Shown here one piece after another: positions 1 to 6,709 of a DNA stretch of 64,000 bases (position 1 is its first letter; every line of letters begins with the position of its first letter). Position numbers and translations under genes: made by a program. This DNA comes from Cryobacterium arcticum (GTDB taxonomy: Bacteria; Actinomycetota; Actinomycetes; Actinomycetales; Microbacteriaceae). The notes beneath the pieces are model-generated. The model ran no database searches. It worked only from the letters and a program-made list of their open reading frames with translations, and was not told the origin of the DNA. The stretch covers positions 186,001-250,000 of the forward strand of contig NZ_QHLY01000005.1 in NCBI RefSeq assembly GCF_003185895.1, written 5' to 3'.

Positions 1-101
1 TCGATCTCGGCGAGACCGGCGGGCAGGGTGATGTCCGCGACGACCTTGCGGGAGGCGTTCACGAACGAGGTCAGGATGGTGGCTGGGGTCAGCGGCAACA
101 T
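1..101 (-). CDS. FBP-domain protein, N-terminal part only (runs off the left edge)
   Basis: An open frame starts at an ATG at 101 on the minus strand and leaves the window. The visible residues begin MLPLTPATILTSFVNASRK and continue through VVADITLPAGLAEID. The PLT...I..SFVNASR pattern is what I remember from the start of actinobacterial FBP-domain proteins (FusC/EF-G-binding-like, with a treble-clef zinc finger near the C terminus). The zinc finger would lie outside the window, so the family call rests on about 33 residues. The gene follows the SGNH hydrolase stop by 8 bases on the same strand and may be the last gene of that transcript. Confidence 0.5.
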   Translation of the reverse strand, partial: MLPLTPATILTSFVNASRKVVADITLPAGLAEI

Positions 102-109
102 GGGCGTTC

Positions 110-1300
110 TCAATCGGTAGAAGCGTCGGACGGGGCGGCATCGAAGGCGAGCGCGGCGAACCGGTGCCCCATGCTCTGGTGCACCTCTGCCCCGGGGTGC
201 AGGCCGTCGGCGAGCGGGAACTCGACGTGGTCCGCGCTGCCGTAGAGCTCGGTGCCATCCAGCAGGAACAGGGCCGGATCGGTCAGCGCGCGCTGGGCCA
301 CGATCTGGGCGAGGTCGGCGCGGATGGTCTGCAGGGTCATGGCACCGAACGGCACCTGCGCGGCATCACCGCTGGCGAGAAACCGCACCTGGCCGGTGGC
401 GAAGGAGGCAGGATCCGGCGCCGACGGTCCGGGCACGCTCTCGTGGATCGGGCAGTAGATCGGCGACACCACCACGAGCGGGGTGGTGGGGTGCCCCTCG
501 CGGATGGTGTCGAGAAAGCCGTGCACGGCAGGCACGAAGGCGCGCCGGCGCATGGCGTCCGCGTTCACCAGGTTGATGCCGATTTTCACGCTGATCCGAT
601 CGGCCGGGGCGTCCCGGATCACTCGGGCCATGAACGGGTCGAGCATGGCGCTGCCGCCGAAGCCGAGGTTCACCAGGTCGAGGCCGCAGGCGCGGGCGGC
701 CACGGCGGGCCAGGTTTCCGACGGCGAGGCCGCGTTCGAGCCGTGGCTGATCGAGCTGCCGTGGTGCACCCAGACCGGGCGGGGCGGGGCGGATGCCGGT
801 GACACGGGCGCATCGGTGCGAAGCGCGACCAGCTCGGTGCGTTCGTTCCACGGCAGCCAGATCTCGATCTCCTTCTGCCCATCGGGCAGCCCGGCGAACA
901 GGGCAGTGCCCACGCTGCCGCCACGCAATTCGGTGGTGCCGGCCTGCAGGTCGATCAGGATCTGATTACCGCCGGGGACACTGGCCTGGGCGATGAGCTG
1001 CCCGGCGATGCGCAGGTCGTACACGCCGTCCGGGCGGCCGGGAGCGCCGACATAGAGAGTCTTGGTCGGGCGCACATCAAGCGCCACGACGGACGCGGTC
1101 GTGCGAAAGAGCAGGCGCACACCGGCCGGCTGCGCCTCGGTCATCAGCAGCTGCGGGTCGGGGAATTGCTCGCGCACCCAGGTGGGCAGCCGGTGCGGAG
1201 TGAGGCCGTGCCCGGTGGGTTCGAGCTCGGCCGCGCCGCGGATGAGGTCTGCGGTGATCTCGGTGACGACAGGCGCGAGGGCGAGGGTATCGATAGTCAT
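110..1300 (-). CDS. SGNH/GDSL-family hydrolase
   Basis: A 396-residue protein with the blocks of an SGNH esterase/lipase. Block I is GSSISHG at residues 181-187 with the likely nucleophile Ser183. Block II is NLGFGGSA, block III is GINLVN, and the terminal Asp-His pair lies in DGLHPG near residue 370. The first 170 residues form a beta-rich N-terminal domain ahead of the hydrolase fold, as in two-domain carbohydrate esterases. No signal peptide is visible, so it is probably cytoplasmic. The start lies 6 bases after the stop of the TetR gene, so the two are probably co-transcribed. The substrate cannot be told from sequence; deacetylation of sugars or small esters is possible. Confidence 0.82.
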   Translation of the reverse strand: MTIDTLALAPVVTEITADLIRGAAELEPTGHGLTPHRLPTWVREQFPDPQLLMTEAQPAGVRLLFRTTASVVALDVRPTKTLYVGAPGRPDGVYDLRIAGQLIAQASVPGGNQILIDLQAGTTELRGGSVGTALFAGLPDGQKEIEIWLPWNERTELVALRTDAPVSPASAPPRPVWVHHGSSISHGSNAASPSETWPAVAARACGLDLVNLGFGGSAMLDPFMARVIRDAPADRISVKIGINLVNADAMRRRAFVPAVHGFLDTIREGHPTTPLVVVSPIYCPIHESVPGPSAPDPASFATGQVRFLASGDAAQVPFGAMTLQTIRADLAQIVAQRALTDPALFLLDGTELYGSADHVEFPLADGLHPGAEVHQSMGHRFAALAFDAAPSDASTD

Positions 1301-1306
1301 GGGTGG

Positions 1307-1882
1307 TTACTCCGTCGGGGTGGGCCAGTTGCGCAGGGAGGTGTCGACGGCGTCGAGCACCCGGTGCCAGCTCTCGGCGGCCGACGGGGCGGAGTGGTCG
1401 AAACCGCCGCCGGCCTCGATCGCGACGAAGCCGTTGATGGCGCTGCCGAGCAGCCGAACGCCGTGTACCTCGTCGGCCGCCGTCAGGCCGTACCCGCTCA
1501 TGATCGCTCGGGCGAACCGGGCGATCCTGCCGCCATCGCTGGCGGCGGCGGCATCCGCGCTCAGCCGGCGTTGCGCAGCTTGCCACCGGCCGGGGTGCGC
1601 CCTGGCGTAGTCGCGGTGTGCGTTCGCGAAGGCGAAGAGGGCGTCCCGGCCGGACTTGCCGGCCAGGTCATCCGCGGCGCGGTCGGCCAATTCGTGCAGG
1701 GCGAGCAACGCCGTCTGGTCGAGCAATTCGTCGAGGCCGGTGATGTGCGAATAGACGCTGGCCGGCCGCACGTCGAACCGGCGCGCGAGCGCCGAGACCG
1801 TGACGGCCACGAGTCCGGCCTCGTCGGCGAGCTCCGCGGCGGCGCTCACCAGTCGAGCCTCGGTCACTCCTGCGCGAACCAT
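1307..1882 (-). CDS. TetR/AcrR-family regulator with WHG-type C-terminal domain
   Basis: A 191-residue protein. Residues 1-50 form the TetR helix-turn-helix (VTVSALARRFDVRPASVYSHI). The remainder resembles the WHG domain class of TetR ligand-binding regions. It heads a minus-strand unit with the SGNH hydrolase and probably controls it and itself. The upstream region 1891-1930 is A/T-rich against a G/C-rich background and contains a TAATTA core with flanking CTAT/ATAG elements, a plausible promoter-operator. The ligand is unknown. Confidence 0.82.
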   Translation of the reverse strand: MVRAGVTEARLVSAAAELADEAGLVAVTVSALARRFDVRPASVYSHITGLDELLDQTALLALHELADRAADDLAGKSGRDALFAFANAHRDYARAHPGRWQAAQRRLSADAAAASDGGRIARFARAIMSGYGLTAADEVHGVRLLGSAINGFVAIEAGGGFDHSAPSAAESWHRVLDAVDTSLRNWPTPTE

Positions 1883-1890
1883 TCGTCCTC

Positions 1891-1930
1891 CTACTATCTA
1901 TTGTTAATTACCTACAGTCTATAGGCAATC
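1891..1930 (-). promoter_or_regulatory. A/T-rich promoter-operator region of the TetR/SGNH unit
   Basis: This stretch just upstream of the TetR start is strikingly A/T-rich for the genome. It holds a central TAATTA with CTAT on the left and ATAG on the right at unequal distances, so the dyad is imperfect. It is the natural place for the promoter and for autorepression, but I cannot fix -35 and -10 boxes with confidence. Confidence 0.35.
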
Positions 1931-2030
1931 GCGTGCGGCCTGTGAACCGGCAGAATTCTCTGGCTTTCTCCGGTCGCCCGTGTCAATCTGAATCAGACCG
2001 GCCCCCCGGGGCCCCGCGATCGGAGCACCA

Positions 2031-2276
2031 ATGACGGATACCGGTAACACCCAGAACGAGCCGATTCAGGCCCAGCACGACCAGCCCGATGACGCCAAGG
2101 TGGCCGGCATTCTCGTGCAGCAGGAGGCCGACCTGGCCGGCCAGGATGAGGCCAAGATCCTGGATGCGTTGCGTCAGCGTTTCGCGGATGCCGGGCTCTC
2201 GATCAGCGACGACAACCTCTCAGGCCATGCCAAGCGGATCGCCGGGCTCGAACCGAACAGCTTCTCCCAGAAGTAG
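2031..2276 (+). CDS. Small acidic protein of unknown function
   Basis: An 81-residue protein with an ATG start. The first 25 residues are polar and rich in Asn, Gln and Asp, probably disordered. The rest reads as two or three helices (KILDALRQRFADAGLSISD). There is no signal peptide, membrane segment or cysteine. It stands alone between the divergent TetR gene and the Usp gene 59 bases downstream. The helical part, with a predicted short target-binding-like repeat, gives no function I can name. Coding status is supported by codon usage and a clear stop before the next gene. Confidence 0.6.
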   Translation: MTDTGNTQNEPIQAQHDQPDDAKVAGILVQQEADLAGQDEAKILDALRQRFADAGLSISDDNLSGHAKRIAGLEPNSFSQK

Positions 2277-2335
2277 CCGCTCGGCCCCCGCGCAGGGCCT
2301 ACCGCTGGCGGGACTCTTCTGTCAGTCTGGGCGCC

Positions 2336-2881
2336 ATGAGCATCCGAAGCCGTGTGGTGGTGGTGGGCGTGTACCCCGGGCAGTCCGACGGGGTGGTGTT
2401 GCAGGCAGCGGTCTTTGCGGCGCGGTTCGACGCCGAGCTCGTGTGCGCCTGGGTCGATCCCGGGCGGCACCCCCGGGCCGATCACGCGGATGACCCGGGA
2501 ATTCCCGTCGTCGGCCCGGCGGGGATCGACCCGCTCAGTGGCGCGCCGGTGATGACCGGCCCCGTCGCCGTGCCGCCCGCCGCGCCGTTCAACCCGTACC
2601 TCGCCGCCCACCTGGAACGCATCCTGGGCGGGCACGATATCGAGTGGAGCACCCGCCAGCTCAGCGGCGACCCGGCCCAGTCGCTCGGCCAATTGGCCGA
2701 GTCGCTGCACGCGGCCATGATCGTGGTCGGCACTCGCGACGGCACCGTGCGGGGCAGCCTGCAGGAATTCTTCGCCGGGTCGATTGCGATGAACCTGGCC
2801 CATCACCAGCACCGGCCGGTGGTGGTGATTCCGCTGGCACCGGTGTCGTTCGAGGATGCCCCGCAGTGGGAGTCGGACTGA
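2336..2881 (+). CDS. Universal-stress-protein-like protein (Usp subfamily)
   Basis: A 181-residue single-domain protein with the alternating strand/helix pattern of the UspA fold. Strand 1 is VVVVGVYPGQSDGVVLQAA. Near the C terminus AMIVVGTRDG is followed by FFAGSIAMNLAHHQHRPVVVIPL. This matches the G-2x-G-9x-G(S/T) nucleotide-binding region only loosely. It has a close paralogue at 59783-60286 sharing the first strand pattern, the FFAGS/FFTGS loop and an acidic tryptophan-containing tail. The 60-base region after its stop is the fluoride riboswitch of the next operon. Confidence 0.75.
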   Translation: MSIRSRVVVVGVYPGQSDGVVLQAAVFAARFDAELVCAWVDPGRHPRADHADDPGIPVVGPAGIDPLSGAPVMTGPVAVPPAAPFNPYLAAHLERILGGHDIEWSTRQLSGDPAQSLGQLAESLHAAMIVVGTRDGTVRGSLQEFFAGSIAMNLAHHQHRPVVVIPLAPVSFEDAPQWESD

Positions 2882-2900
2882 CCGGTGTAGCCTTTTGCTT

Positions 2901-2960
2901 TGGTGATGGATCCCACCTGAGCATCCGCTCGAACCGCCTGTTGGGCTGATGGTTCCTACC
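2901..2960 (+). promoter_or_regulatory. Fluoride riboswitch (crcB RNA motif)
   Basis: The sequence follows the crcB/fluoride aptamer in order. GGTG (2902-2905) pairs with CACC (2914-2917), enclosing ATG and GGATCC (2908-2913). A small perfect hairpin follows, GAGC/GCTC (2919-2930). Then come AACCGCC (2932-2938) and the conserved GGGCTGATGGTTCCTACC end (2943-2960). GGTTCC (2951-2956) can pair with GGATCC at five of six positions, giving the pseudoknot. The Thermotoga petrophila aptamer, as I recall it, has the same GATG...GGGCTGATGG...CTAC framework. The next three genes include two fluoride channels, which is the expected target. CCTACC (2955-2960) could also pair with GGTGGG (2996-3001) just upstream of the GTG start, suggesting translational control. 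Confidence 0.88.
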
Positions 2961-3007
2961 GACTTTTGGTCGCGCCGACTCCGGCCGACGAGACTGGTGG
3001 GTGAACC

Positions 3008-3748
3008 GTGACGAGCAGGCCGAGCGCTGGTTCCCTCGTACTCGTGCGGCACGGTCAGAGCACCGCGAACGCCGCCGGCCTCTTCACCGGCATCCTCGAC
3101 CCTGCTCTCTCCGCCACCGGCGCCGACGAGGCCAGGGCGTCAGCAGAGCTGTTGCTGAGCAACGGGCTGGTACCGGATGCCCTGTTCGTGTCGCCATTGA
3201 AACGCGCCACCCAGACCGCCCGCATCATCGCCGAGACGCTCAGCATTCCCGCGGCCGAGGTCACGGTGGACTGGCGGCTCACCGAACGCAACTACGGCGC
3301 GCTCACCGGCCGCCTCAAAGACGATGTGCGCACCGAATTCGGCGAGAGCCAGTTTCTGGCCTGGCGCCGCTCGGTCGACACCGCCCCGCCGGCCATGGCC
3401 GACGAGCAGTTCGCGCCGTTCCAGAACAGCGCACTGTTCCAGGGCCTGCCCACCCGGGCGCTCACCCGCACCGAATCGTTGCGCGACGTGATGGCCCGGG
3501 TCACCGAGTTCCATGACGAACGAGTGCTGCCCCAGTTGGCGATGGGCCGCACCGTGCTGATCGTGGCGCACGGCAACTCGCTGCGCGCGTACTGCGCCGT
3601 GCTCGAGCAACTCGACAAGTCGGCCATCCACCGGCTCAACCTGCCGACCGGACATCCGCTGGTCTATGCAGACGGCACCCGTCGGTACCTCGACGCGGAG
3701 CGGGCCGAGGCCGCCGCGCTCGCCCTCACCCTGGACGGCGGTACCTGA
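3008..3748 (+). CDS. gpmA: 2,3-bisphosphoglycerate-dependent phosphoglycerate mutase (GpmA-like)
   Basis: A 246-residue histidine phosphatase superfamily member, expected to interconvert 3- and 2-phosphoglycerate. It has the RHG motif at residues 14-16 (His15 phospho-acceptor), TERNYGALTG with Glu93 as general acid/base, and the second histidine in VAHGNS (His188). Length and motif spacing match dPGM rather than the shorter phosphatase-type members. The start is GTG at 3008. It is the first gene after the fluoride riboswitch and overlaps crcB by one base (TGATG), so it is clearly in the fluoride-responsive transcript. It may be a second, inducible mutase, since fluoride blocks enolase, the next glycolytic step. 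Confidence 0.88.
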   Translation: MTSRPSAGSLVLVRHGQSTANAAGLFTGILDPALSATGADEARASAELLLSNGLVPDALFVSPLKRATQTARIIAETLSIPAAEVTVDWRLTERNYGALTGRLKDDVRTEFGESQFLAWRRSVDTAPPAMADEQFAPFQNSALFQGLPTRALTRTESLRDVMARVTEFHDERVLPQLAMGRTVLIVAHGNSLRAYCAVLEQLDKSAIHRLNLPTGHPLVYADGTRRYLDAERAEAAALALTLDGGT

Positions 3749-4203
3749 TGGCCGCCGCGCCCGCCGCACCAGTGCACCTGCGCTGGCAGTATCTGGCACT
3801 GGTCTTCGCCGGCGGCACCGTGGGCACGGCCGCGCGGGAGCTGCTCGCCATCACCGTGCCGCCGGTCGCCGGGGTGGCGGTCGTGATCGTGGGGATCAAC
3901 GTGGTGGGGGCGTTCCTGCTGGGCCTGCTGCTGGAGACCCTCGCGCGCCGCGGGCCGGACGACGGCCGGCGCCGCTCCATGCGCCTACTGCTGGGCACCG
4001 GAGTACTCGGCGGCTTCACCACCTACAGCGCCCTGGCCACCGATACCAGTCTGCTGCTCGCCGAGAACCGACTCGGCACCGCGCTGCTCTACGCCCTGGG
4101 CACTCTGCTCGTGGGCGCGTTCACCGCCTGGGCGGGCATCCTCACCGGCGCCGCGCTGCACGGCCGGCGCACCATCCGTCGCAGCGGGGCGGATGCCTCG
4201 TGA
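3748..4203 (+). CDS. crcB: Fluoride channel subunit CrcB/Fluc, first copy
   Basis: A 151-residue inner-membrane protein with four hydrophobic segments. It shows the Fluc signatures: GTAARE in the first helix, INVVGAFLLG in the second, and GVLGGFTTYSAL in the third, where the GGFTT(Y/F)S loop carries the Na+ site and Phe/Tyr-box residues. It exports fluoride as a dual-topology dimer. Its ATG overlaps the gpmA stop and its stop overlaps the GTG of the second crcB. Paired adjacent Fluc genes usually form an antiparallel heterodimer. A 25-residue cytoplasmic loop between helices 2 and 3 is longer and more charged than in the partner. Confidence 0.93.
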   Translation: MAAAPAAPVHLRWQYLALVFAGGTVGTAARELLAITVPPVAGVAVVIVGINVVGAFLLGLLLETLARRGPDDGRRRSMRLLLGTGVLGGFTTYSALATDTSLLLAENRLGTALLYALGTLLVGAFTAWAGILTGAALHGRRTIRRSGADAS

Positions 4204-4580
4204 CGCCGCTGCTGTTTGTGGCCGTGTCGCTGGCCGGCGGCCTCGGTGCCGCGCTGCGCCTATTCCTCGACGGTGTCGTGCGCGCCCGGGTGAAGACCAC
4301 CCTGCCGCTGGGCACGTTGCTCATCAATGTGCTCGGTTCGCTGCTGCTCGGTGTCATCACCGGTCTCACCCTGGCCCTGTGGCTGCCCGAGGCCTGGCAC
4401 CTGGTGCTCGGCGGCGGCCTGATGGGAGGCTTCACCACCTTCAGCACCGCGAGCGTCGAGACCGTGCGCCTGGCGCAGGCCCGCCGGTCGTACGCCGCCC
4501 TGATCAATGGTCTGGGCATGCTCGTGCTCTCGGTGGCCTGCGCGTTCCTCGGTCTCTGGCTGGGCCTGAGCGCCGGTTAG
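4200..4580 (+). CDS. crcB: Fluoride channel subunit CrcB/Fluc, second copy
   Basis: A 126-residue four-helix membrane protein starting at GTG 4200 and overlapping the previous stop by four bases (GTGA). Signatures are GGLGAALRLFLD (helix 1), LGTLLINVLGSLLLG (helix 2) and GGGLMGGFTTFSTASVE (helix 3). It is the partner of the preceding CrcB, and the near-equal length with divergent sequence fits a heterodimeric Fluc. Its last four bases overlap the convergent stop of the TetR gene on the other strand, so the operon ends here. Confidence 0.92.
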   Translation: MTPLLFVAVSLAGGLGAALRLFLDGVVRARVKTTLPLGTLLINVLGSLLLGVITGLTLALWLPEAWHLVLGGGLMGGFTTFSTASVETVRLAQARRSYAALINGLGMLVLSVACAFLGLWLGLSAG

Positions 4581-5161
4581 GCGAGCACCTTGCGGGCGGT
4601 GCGCTCGAACGCGGTCTTGGTCTGTTCGACGCCGTCGAGGTAGCCGCCCACCAGGGCAGCATCGCGCAGCAGCACCAGGGAGGCGGCACCGGCCGCCGGG
4701 TCCTCGGCGCCGGCGGCGACCAGCACCTGTTCGAGCGTGTCGCGGAACCAGTCCCGGTGGCTGGCCACGAGCTTGCGCACCGGGCTCGTCGCATTCGGGT
4801 ACTCGGCGGCCGCGTTGATGAACGGGCAGCCACGGGTGTGGTGCTGGCTGATGTCGTCGGCGATGCCGCCGATCAAAACATCGAGCAGGTCAGCCGCCTC
4901 GGCCGCGGAGGAGGCGCCCTCGGCGAACAGCGCTCGGAGGGCCGCATCCTCCTCCCCCAAGTAGGCGAGCACCAACCCCTCCTTGCCCGCGAAGTGCCGG
5001 TACATGGTCGCCCGGGTCACCCCGGCCTCGGCCAGCACCCGGTCGAGCCCGATCGTGTGAATGCCCTCGCGGTAGAACAGGCCGGACGCCACCCGGAGCA
5101 GGCGGTCACGCGCTGCGGAGCTCTTTTTCGGACTGCTGTGCATGAGATCGGTCATACGCAC
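4577..5161 (-). CDS. TetR/AcrR-family transcriptional regulator
   Basis: A 194-residue regulator. The helix-turn-helix is IGLDRVLAEAGVTRATMYRHFAGKEGLV near residues 37-65, and the C-terminal part resembles the TetR_C class seen in FabR/YxaF-like members. It is divergent from the alpha/beta hydrolase gene at 5273. The shared intergenic region carries two AGAACGTTCT-type palindromes, one 10 bases from its own start. Autorepression together with repression of the hydrolase is the simplest reading. The inducer is unknown, probably a hydrophobic ester or related compound acted on by the hydrolase. Confidence 0.85.
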   Translation of the reverse strand: MRMTDLMHSSPKKSSAARDRLLRVASGLFYREGIHTIGLDRVLAEAGVTRATMYRHFAGKEGLVLAYLGEEDAALRALFAEGASSAAEAADLLDVLIGGIADDISQHHTRGCPFINAAAEYPNATSPVRKLVASHRDWFRDTLEQVLVAAGAEDPAAGAASLVLLRDAALVGGYLDGVEQTKTAFERTARKVLA

Positions 5162-5170
5162 AAATATACC

Positions 5171-5180
5171 AGAACGTTCT
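5171..5180. promoter_or_regulatory. TetR operator 1 (AGAACGTTCT)
   Basis: A perfect 10-base palindrome AGAACGTTCT ten bases upstream of the TetR start. Its core GAACGTTC recurs in the second site at 5232-5247, so both are probably bound by the same TetR protein. Confidence 0.7.
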
Positions 5181-5192
5181 TTCTCTTTTTGC

Positions 5193-5247
5193 TTGACATT
5201 GCTGATCTCGGCGAGCTAAGTTCAATTCAACAAGAACGAACGTTCTT
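5193..5247 (+). promoter_or_regulatory. Hydrolase promoter with overlapping TetR operator 2
   Basis: TTGACA (5193-5198) and TAAGTT (5217-5222) are separated by 18 bases and form a good housekeeping promoter reading toward the hydrolase. Just downstream lies the inverted repeat AAGAACG-AA-CGTTCTT (5232-5247), which includes a perfect GAACGTTC. A repressor bound there would block the transcription start. Confidence 0.75.
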
Positions 5248-5272
5248 TCCAATCCCAACACCAGGAGTCGCC

Positions 5273-6139
5273 ATGTCCACCGCATCCGCACCCATCACCA
5301 CCCGCGAGCAGACCGAGATCGACCGCGCCAACGCGTCCGGCCGACAGCCGGTGGTCTTCGTACACGGCCTCTGGCTGCTGCCCAGCAGCTGGGCCGCCTG
5401 GCGCGAGTTCTTCGAGGAGCAGGGCTTCACCACCCTCGCGCCGAGCTGGCCCGACGACCCCGAGACCGTCGACGAAGCCCGCGCTCACCCCGAGGTGTTC
5501 GCAGGCAAGTCGGTGCAGGGCATCACGGATCACGTCGCCGCCGTCATCGGCCGGCTCGACCGCGCCCCCATCGTGATCGGCCACTCCTTCGGCGGCCTGA
5601 TCGCCCAGAAGCTCGCCGGCATGGGCCTGGCCGCGGCCACCGTCGCCGTCGACCCCGGCCCCGTCAAGGGCGTGCTCCCCCTGCCGCTCTCCACCCTCAA
5701 GGTCGGCAGCGCCGTGCTGCTCAACCCGGCGAACTACCGCAGCCAGGTGCTGCTCACCCGCGAGCAGTTCCGGTTCGGCTTCGGCAACGCCGTGAGTGAG
5801 GCCGAGTCCCACGACCTCTACGCCCGCTTCTCCGTGCCCGGCTCCGGCATCCCGCTGTTCCAAGCGGCGCTGGCCAACTTCCGTTTCGGCGGCGACACCG
5901 CAGCCGACACGAAGACCCCCGCCCGTGGTCCGCTGCTGGTGATCTCCGGCGAGAAGGACCACACCGTGCCGTGGGCCGTCGCCAATGCCACCTACAAGTT
6001 GCAGAAGAAGAACCCCGGCACCACCGAGATCGTGGAGATGGCCGGTCGCGGGCACTCCCTCACGATCGACTCCGGCTGGCGCGAGGTGGCCGAAACCGCG
6101 CTGCGCTTCGTGCGGGCGCAGGTGCCGGTGGTGTCATAG
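5273..6139 (+). CDS. Alpha/beta hydrolase
   Basis: A 288-residue alpha/beta-hydrolase. The oxyanion region is FVHGLW (residues 29-34). The nucleophile elbow is GHSFGG with Ser105. The acid is probably the Asp of GEKDHT and the catalytic His that of GRGHSLTID near the C terminus. No signal peptide is seen. I chose the ATG at 5273 because it follows the promoter/operator and has AGGAG 7 bases upstream; the frame is open further upstream but passes through the TetR region. The family includes esterases and haloperoxidase-like proteins, and the substrate is unknown. Control by the divergent TetR protein is likely. Confidence 0.85.
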   Translation: MSTASAPITTREQTEIDRANASGRQPVVFVHGLWLLPSSWAAWREFFEEQGFTTLAPSWPDDPETVDEARAHPEVFAGKSVQGITDHVAAVIGRLDRAPIVIGHSFGGLIAQKLAGMGLAAATVAVDPGPVKGVLPLPLSTLKVGSAVLLNPANYRSQVLLTREQFRFGFGNAVSEAESHDLYARFSVPGSGIPLFQAALANFRFGGDTAADTKTPARGPLLVISGEKDHTVPWAVANATYKLQKKNPGTTEIVEMAGRGHSLTIDSGWREVAETALRFVRAQVPVVS

Positions 6140-6179
6140 CCGGATGCGGCGAAAACTGCTTGAATCTTTTTCACCGCAC

Positions 6180-6206
6180 TGTCGATCCGCACGATTGTCG
6201 TTCGAC
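6180..6206 (+). promoter_or_regulatory. Probable ECF42-type promoter of the YCII-sigma operon
   Basis: TGTCGA (6180-6185) and CGAC (6203-6206) are 17 bases apart, about 50 bases upstream of the YCII gene. From memory, TGTCGA is the typical -35 of ECF42 sigma factors, and these usually transcribe their own DGPF/YCII genes. This suggests positive autoregulation by the sigma factor encoded at 6710. Confidence 0.5.
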
Positions 6207-6256
6207 GTCTAGGTAGAGGGACGCATCCGGCGGCCCGAACAGCCAAGGAGAATCCG

Positions 6257-6682
6257 ATGAAGTACATGCTGATCATGCGAGCAACCGATGCCGCCCGCCA
6301 AGACTATGAGGCGATGGATTTCAACGAGGTCATCGAGAAGATGGGCGCCTACAACGAGGCCCTCCTCAAGGCGGGCGTAATGCTCGCCGGCGACGGCCTG
6401 GCCGACTCGATGGCCGACAACTTCGTGGTCGACTTCTCCGCTGACCCGCCCATCGTGACCGACGGCCCCTACGGCGAAACGCATGAACTCTTCAGCGGCT
6501 TCTGGATGATCCAGGTGGGCTCCAAGGAAGAGGCCATGGAGTGGGCGAACCGGTGCCCGCTCGGCCCCGGGTCGAAGCTCGAGGTGCGCCGGGTCACCGA
6601 GATGAGCGACTTCGGCGAGTTCGCCGACAACCCGGTACTCAAGCAGCAGGAGACCTGGCGCGCCGAGAGCGGCCAGGTCTAG
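6257..6682 (+). CDS. YCII-related (DGPF-domain) protein
   Basis: A 141-residue single-domain YCII-like protein. It has the opening MKYMLIMR strand, a middle TDGPYGET segment that gives the DGPF family its name, and a closing VRRVTEM strand. These ferredoxin-fold proteins are the standard genomic partners of ECF42 sigma factors, and here the sigma gene follows after 27 bases. A direct enzymatic role has not been settled for the family. A strong AAGGAGAA ribosome binding site precedes the ATG. Confidence 0.88.
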   Translation: MKYMLIMRATDAARQDYEAMDFNEVIEKMGAYNEALLKAGVMLAGDGLADSMADNFVVDFSADPPIVTDGPYGETHELFSGFWMIQVGSKEEAMEWANRCPLGPGSKLEVRRVTEMSDFGEFADNPVLKQQETWRAESGQV

Positions 6683-6709
6683 CGCGGCCAGCGCGAGGGG
6701 ACCGGCGCG

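Noticed and set aside
4193-5272. N-terminal extension of the alpha/beta hydrolase frame back to 4193
   Set aside because: The open frame crosses the second crcB and the TetR gene as low-complexity translation; the ATG at 5273 follows a promoter, operator and ribosome binding site.
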